Origin: Serpens sp964410065
Lineage (GTDB): Bacteria > Pseudomonadota > Gammaproteobacteria > Pseudomonadales > Pseudomonadaceae
Assembly: GCA_964410065.1 (NCBI GenBank)
Contig: CAYPFO010000004.1
Span: 33,405 to 97,404 of the forward strand
Direction of reading: 5' to 3'
Length of the DNA: 64,000 nt
The notes below the pieces were generated by a model. It saw only the letters and a program-made list of their open reading frames with translations, did no database searches and was not told the origin of the DNA. Both the position numbers and the translations under genes were made by a program. This document shows, piece after piece, positions 60,213 to 64,000 of the stretch. Numbering within the stretch: the stretch's first letter is position 1; each line of letters begins with the position of its first letter.

Positions 60213-60270
60213 GTAGGGGCAAATTCATTCGCCTGGCATTGACTCCTCAGGCGAATGAATTCGCCCCTAC
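60213..60270. repeat. Type II palindromic repeat (GTAGGGGCGAATTCATTCGCC)
   Basis: The 21-base arms gtaggggcaaattcattcgcc and ggcgaatgaattcgcccctac are inverse with one mismatch and a 16-base spacer. The same arm occurs at about 20518 and inverted near 20978. It falls between converging genes and so can end both transcripts. Confidence 0.85.
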
Positions 60271-60298
60271 GGTTCTGCGTTTCGAGGTGAGACGAAGC

Positions 60299-62614
60299 CT
60301 ATGGCTGCCCTTCTGCTTCCTGCCCCCCCTCCACTGTCACCGCCACCGGCAACCAATCCTCTGCCACGCGCAGGTTGGCGCGGCGGACAGCCTGTACGAA
60401 GCTCGCGAAGGGACGGTCGGTGATGCCGACCAGGCCCAAGTGGCCATTTTCCCCATCAAGCAAGCGGCCGGTCACGGGCTGGTCGAGGTACTGGAACCAG
60501 TGGACGCCGACCAGGCTCGGCTCTTTCGCCGACCGCTCGAGGAAATGTGCATAGGCCGAGCCGCGTGCTTCTTCCGTCGGCACTTCGAGCAACCCCGGCC
60601 AGAACGGGCCGCGATCCCGCGAGCCGAAGCTGAATTCGCTGATCAACACCGGTTTGTCCAGCGCCTGCAACGCGGCGAAGTCATAACCCTGCTGCGGAGC
60701 ACGGGTGTAGAAATTGAAACTCAACACATCGCAGTACTGCGCGCAGGCCGCCAGCGCCTCCGGCGTGCTGACCGCGAATCGCCCGCCGAGCAGCAGATGA
60801 TTGGGTGCATGCCAATCCAGCGCATCGGCGACGGTCTTGAAATAGGTATCAGCGTACAGGCGCAGAAAGCGCTGGAAATCCTCTTCGATGGCAGGAAATT
60901 CCGCGCTGGGCAACGGCGCCTCGAAGCCGGGGTCTTCCATTAATTCCCAAGCCGGCAGTTCGATGCCCCAGGCCTGGGCCAACCCTTGCTGGTTGCGGTA
61001 CTTGTCGCGCAACAGCTTGAGAAAGGCTCGTTTGGCCGGCACATCGGTCGTCGCCCGCAGCGTGCCATAGGCGAGCGCATAACGCGCATGGGGATGGTCA
61101 CCGGGCGCCGCCCAGGCCAATTCGTTGTCAGCGAAGAAGCCCAGCAGCCAGGGATCGTCCCTCCGCCCGCGCGCGGCAATGGCAATGTTGCGCTCGGCGG
61201 CCATGGCGAAGCGTGGATCGAATGGATCGGGCATGGCGCCCCACCAGTCGTGGCCGGTGGAGATGGTTGCGTAGTCCCCGCCGATCAACAAGGGCAGCGT
61301 ATAGGGCATGCGCTGCGGATCGCGCAGCTCCGCGTCGCTCCAGTTGCCGATGCTGTTAAAGCCCCAGGCCTTGAGACGCTTCTGAGACTGCTCGGCCCAT
61401 TGTCCGACAACGGCCTGGTTACGCATCAGAATGCAGGCTTGCGCTTCTTCCTCCGTGACCTGGTTGATTCTGACTGCCTCTTTGGCCGGGTCGCAGGGCG
61501 CACAATCCGCGCTTTGCCGACAGGCCTGCTCGGCCCGTACCCGGTAGCGATTGGCGTTGTAGAAGTCGTACCAGTGGCCATGGTCGAACGCCCGGTTGCG
61601 GTTGGCGCCGATCTCGCTGCGGTTGTCCGACTCGCCATAAAAAGCCGCCAGGGCATTGTCAGGTGATGGCAGGTCGCGAAACATCGCCTCGCGCCCCTGC
61701 ACATAGGTCTGGCTGTGCTGACGCGTGACGGCGTTGACGCCCAGGGAGAAGAACGGGTTGCCTTCTGGCGTTTGCAGGTACCAGCGTCCGTCGACCTTCA
61801 CCGTGGTGAAGAACCCCGTGGCCGGGAAGCTGATGCCACCCCGTAAACCGCCAAACCGGTCCTGCTCGGGCAACTGCGCAAGCCAGGCATCCAGAACCTC
61901 GTCATCCTGGGCCAGGCTATCGCGCAGCTGTTCATCGCTGCCGATTTTCTCCGGCCACTCGCCTCGGGTGAACTGCCCGTAGCCATCGACGACCCCCTCA
62001 TACGCCGCCTGCAGCAAATCGTCGGCCGTCACGCCAAAATGGCCGAGCAACACGTGCTGCGGCACATCGGGATTGTCCAGCAAGAGGGTCACGGATTTGA
62101 CCTGATCCACGTCTATTTCACCCTCCACCGAGGTGGCGATCAGCAGTCGGTTGCCATCGCGTATCCAGGGCATGGGCGGTGCCGCGCGCATCCCCTGCTG
62201 CAAAGGCGAAGCGACGCGCAGCGGCACCAGCAAGGTTTGCACCGGCCCGGCCGGCAATGCGACGTGGGCGACCAGCGTCTTGGCATCGCCGCTGTTGATA
62301 CGGACCTTCAGGGTCAGGTCCCAGTCCATGGCATTCTGGATACGCAACGTGATCGCTTGCGCCTGGCTCCAGTCCCAGCTGCCGGACTGCGGCTCCATGC
62401 GCATGCGCGGCCGCTGCGCCGCATTGAAGCTGAGTCTGCGCAGCACCTGACCCTCGGGCGTCGTCTCCGCGCTCAGCTCGGGAAACCAGGCGTCCCGCGT
62501 ACTGACCTGCACCACATCGACCGGCCGCACGAAGCTGAACAACGTCTGCTCGTCGGCTTTGACCGGTGTGGCAAGGCAACAGCTCACAATCCATATAAAG
62601 AGGGCAGGCTTCAT
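60299..62614 (-). CDS. Large secreted GH50-like (beta-agarase-like) glycoside hydrolase
   Basis: The 771-residue protein from the ATG at 62614 has a signal peptide (about 1-22, ATPVKA), an N-terminal beta-sandwich region (DWSQAQAITLRIQNAMDWDLTLKVRIN) and a TIM-barrel with KVDGRWYLQTPEGNPFFSLGVNAV. Candidate catalytic glutamates lie in GFFADNELAW and VLISEFSFGS. This order resembles GH50-type agarases and the related proteins that Pseudomonas genomes carry without agar degradation. The barrel holds an insert with four cysteines (ACRQSADCAPCDPAKEA, then ACILM). The substrate is unknown; an own exopolysaccharide is plausible. Confidence 0.75.
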   Translation of the reverse strand: MKPALFIWIVSCCLATPVKADEQTLFSFVRPVDVVQVSTRDAWFPELSAETTPEGQVLRRLSFNAAQRPRMRMEPQSGSWDWSQAQAITLRIQNAMDWDLTLKVRINSGDAKTLVAHVALPAGPVQTLLVPLRVASPLQQGMRAAPPMPWIRDGNRLLIATSVEGEIDVDQVKSVTLLLDNPDVPQHVLLGHFGVTADDLLQAAYEGVVDGYGQFTRGEWPEKIGSDEQLRDSLAQDDEVLDAWLAQLPEQDRFGGLRGGISFPATGFFTTVKVDGRWYLQTPEGNPFFSLGVNAVTRQHSQTYVQGREAMFRDLPSPDNALAAFYGESDNRSEIGANRNRAFDHGHWYDFYNANRYRVRAEQACRQSADCAPCDPAKEAVRINQVTEEEAQACILMRNQAVVGQWAEQSQKRLKAWGFNSIGNWSDAELRDPQRMPYTLPLLIGGDYATISTGHDWWGAMPDPFDPRFAMAAERNIAIAARGRRDDPWLLGFFADNELAWAAPGDHPHARYALAYGTLRATTDVPAKRAFLKLLRDKYRNQQGLAQAWGIELPAWELMEDPGFEAPLPSAEFPAIEEDFQRFLRLYADTYFKTVADALDWHAPNHLLLGGRFAVSTPEALAACAQYCDVLSFNFYTRAPQQGYDFAALQALDKPVLISEFSFGSRDRGPFWPGLLEVPTEEARGSAYAHFLERSAKEPSLVGVHWFQYLDQPVTGRLLDGENGHLGLVGITDRPFASFVQAVRRANLRVAEDWLPVAVTVEGGQEAEGQP

Positions 62615-62714
62615 CGCAACGGTTCCCTGAGACACCGGCAATAGACCACGCTGCGCCACAAAAGATGCCAGTCGGCTTAGAATGCAAACCAACCCTTTAT
62701 TCGGAGTGTTCTCC

Positions 62715-63437
62715 ATGCCTGTTGCCCGTCTCGGTCTGCTTCCCGCTGTCATTCTAGGCGCCGCCCTCGCTTTCGCCGGCTGGTCGGTGGGTCAAGGCGT
62801 GGAGCGGTTTCGCATGGCCGACCGCACGGTGACGGTCAAGGGCCTGGCGGAAATGGATGTGAAAAGCGATTTCGCCATCTGGACCCTGGCGTTCCGCCGC
62901 GGCGGCAATGCCTTCGACGAGGTGCAGCGTCAGCTCAGCGCAGACCGCGAGCAGGTCGTAGCTTTCCTCGCCGCGCAAGGCTTCAGCGCCGATGAAATCG
63001 AGGCCCGGCCCCTGCAAGTGCAGGACCTGCTCGCCCGCGAATGGGGCAACAGCAATGTCGCCCTGCGCTTTACCGGACAGGGCCAGGTAGTGGTCAAAAC
63101 GCCGCGCGTCGATCTGGTGGCCAAGGCCGCCAATGCCAGTGATCCGCTGATCCAGGCCGGCGTACAACTCGACAATCAGGATGGCTACGCCGGGCCGCGC
63201 TATCAGCTGCGCGGCTTCAATGACGTGAAGCCGCAGCTGCTTGAAGAGGCCACGCGCAATGCGCGCGAACAGGCGGCCAAATTCGCCGCTGATGCCGGCG
63301 CCACCCTCGGCGGGCTGAAAAATGCCAATCAGGGAGTGATCAGTGTAAACAGCGATGACGGCGGCGACATGGACAGCTCACGCACCATCGGCAAGCGCCT
63401 GCGCGTGGTCAGCACGTTCCAGTTCGGCCTGGAGTGA
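62715..63437 (+). CDS. SIMPL (DUF541) domain protein
   Basis: The 240-residue protein starts MPVARLGLLPAVILGAALAFAGWSVGQ with an N-terminal anchor. It then has RTVTVKGLAEMDVKSDFAIWTLAFRRGG and the long SIMPL core with FTGQGQVVVKTPRVD and a late NARE-QAAKFAADAGATLGGLKNANQGVISV. SIMPL proteins lie in the envelope and have no certain function. It is divergent from the GH50-like gene across 100 bases. Confidence 0.9.
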   Translation: MPVARLGLLPAVILGAALAFAGWSVGQGVERFRMADRTVTVKGLAEMDVKSDFAIWTLAFRRGGNAFDEVQRQLSADREQVVAFLAAQGFSADEIEARPLQVQDLLAREWGNSNVALRFTGQGQVVVKTPRVDLVAKAANASDPLIQAGVQLDNQDGYAGPRYQLRGFNDVKPQLLEEATRNAREQAAKFAADAGATLGGLKNANQGVISVNSDDGGDMDSSRTIGKRLRVVSTFQFGLE

Positions 63438-63482
63438 CTCGCTGCTGCGATTCAAGACCCCTTTACGTAACGAGGCAGTGTG

Positions 63483-64000
63483 ATGACCCTGGCCATTTTT
63501 GACCTGGACGAAACCTTGATCGATGGCGACTGCGCCAGCTTGTGGAGTCAGGAAATGGCCCGCTTGCAATGGGTGGACGGCGAGTCTTTCCTGCACCAGG
63601 AAAGTGCGCTGATGGCCGAATACGCCTTCGGCCGCCTGGACATGGAGGATTACATGACCTTCAGCCTGGCGCCGTTGGTGGGCCGCACGCGGGAGGAAGT
63701 GGACTACGTCGTCGAGCCCTTCGTGGAAAACATCATCGAGCCGCTGATCTACAGCGATGCCATGCGCTGCGTGGCCGAACACCGCGCCTGCGGCGAACGT
63801 ATTCTGGTGATCTCCGCCTCGCCGCAGTTTCTGGTCAGCGCGATTGCCGAACGGCTGGGCATCGACGACGTGCTGGCCATTAACGTTGAAGAACAGCACG
63901 GCTTTTTCAGTGGCCGTACCCAGGGCGTGCTCACGTACCGCGAGGGCAAGGTGCAACGCTTGGAAGACTGGCTGGCCGAACAGGGCGAAACGCTGCAAGG
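63483..64000 (+). CDS. HAD-IB family phosphatase (SerB-like), 3'-truncated
   Basis: The frame opens at ATG 63483 (MTLAIFDLDETLIDGDCASLW) and stays open to the window edge, giving about 172 residues. The HAD motif I FDLDETL (Asp7 and Asp9), the helical cap (LHQESALMAEYAFGRLDMEDYM) and motif II ILVISASPQF are present. Motif III and IV (the metal-binding Asp) lie beyond the end. The family includes phosphoserine phosphatase-like and histidinol-phosphatase-like enzymes (the HisN/YfbR-type 'HAD-IB' group); the substrate is not determinable. The start has ACGAGGCAG upstream. Confidence 0.88.
   Translation, partial: MTLAIFDLDETLIDGDCASLWSQEMARLQWVDGESFLHQESALMAEYAFGRLDMEDYMTFSLAPLVGRTREEVDYVVEPFVENIIEPLIYSDAMRCVAEHRACGERILVISASPQFLVSAIAERLGIDDVLAINVEEQHGFFSGRTQGVLTYREGKVQRLEDWLAEQGETLQ

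Overview
The window is a stretch of a GC-rich gammaproteobacterial chromosome, almost certainly Pseudomonadaceae of the Pseudomonas/Stutzerimonas type. The grounds are an NAGGN-type M42 peptidase, a GDH-180 glutamate dehydrogenase, phhR/phhAB, actP/yjcH, Pseudomonas-type REP repeats, and above all a cytochrome cd1 denitrification cluster with nirT and nirB, as in P. stutzeri. No rRNA, tRNA, CRISPR array, prophage or classical insertion sequence was seen. Both ends cut genes: an M42 peptidase on the left and a HAD phosphatase on the right.

Layout. 1-10 kb: the peptidase end, yheU followed by a displaced second copy of its 3' end, several small membrane or hypothetical proteins, two MFS transporters, an SDR, and an AT-richer gene for an MBL-fold-like protein. 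10-14 kb: a LysR regulator divergent from a compact operon (DODA-type dioxygenase, SDR, DUF2218, cytochrome b561). 14-22 kb: acetate transport (yjcH-actP), a GH17 membrane glycosidase, pirin, an MDR oxidoreductase and thiM, with intergenic repeats.

22-33 kb is the denitrification region. nirQ-norE-norF run leftward. nirS1-nirT-nirB, then nirS2-nirM-nirC-nirF-nirD-nirL-nirG-nirH, run rightward. Two divergent nirS genes are present: the first resembles the P. stutzeri type and the second the P. aeruginosa type, which carries an N-terminal Tyr-bearing tail. Each has its own FNR/DNR-type box, and a rho-independent terminator separates the two units. nirJ, nirE and nirN, also needed for heme d1, are not in the window. 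The cluster stops at a block of palindromic repeats around a REP-associated tyrosine transposase.

34-47 kb: gdhB, then a tightly overlapping moxR-DUF58-DUF4381-batA-batB/C-batD operon, a small hypothetical gene and a Dyp-type peroxidase. 48-54 kb: an SGNH hydrolase, an acyltransferase, a phospholipase-D-like lipoprotein, a ChrA transporter, and a copper-handling pair (HMA chaperone and DUF411 protein). The region before that pair holds both a perfect FNR-type box and a perfect CueR-like operator/promoter. 54-64 kb: DUF1003, phhR divergent from phhA-phhB, arfB, an hsp20 gene with a possible SD-sequestering hairpin, a YdjM-like membrane protein, a large GH50-like secreted protein, a SIMPL protein and the HAD phosphatase.

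The best candidates for something unusual are the tandem hybrid nirS arrangement, the dual-controlled copper chaperone promoter, the RAYT with its repeat families, and the dioxygenase/SDR/DUF2218/cytochrome b561 operon. All family assignments were made by reading translated sequence and recognising motifs; no database search was run.
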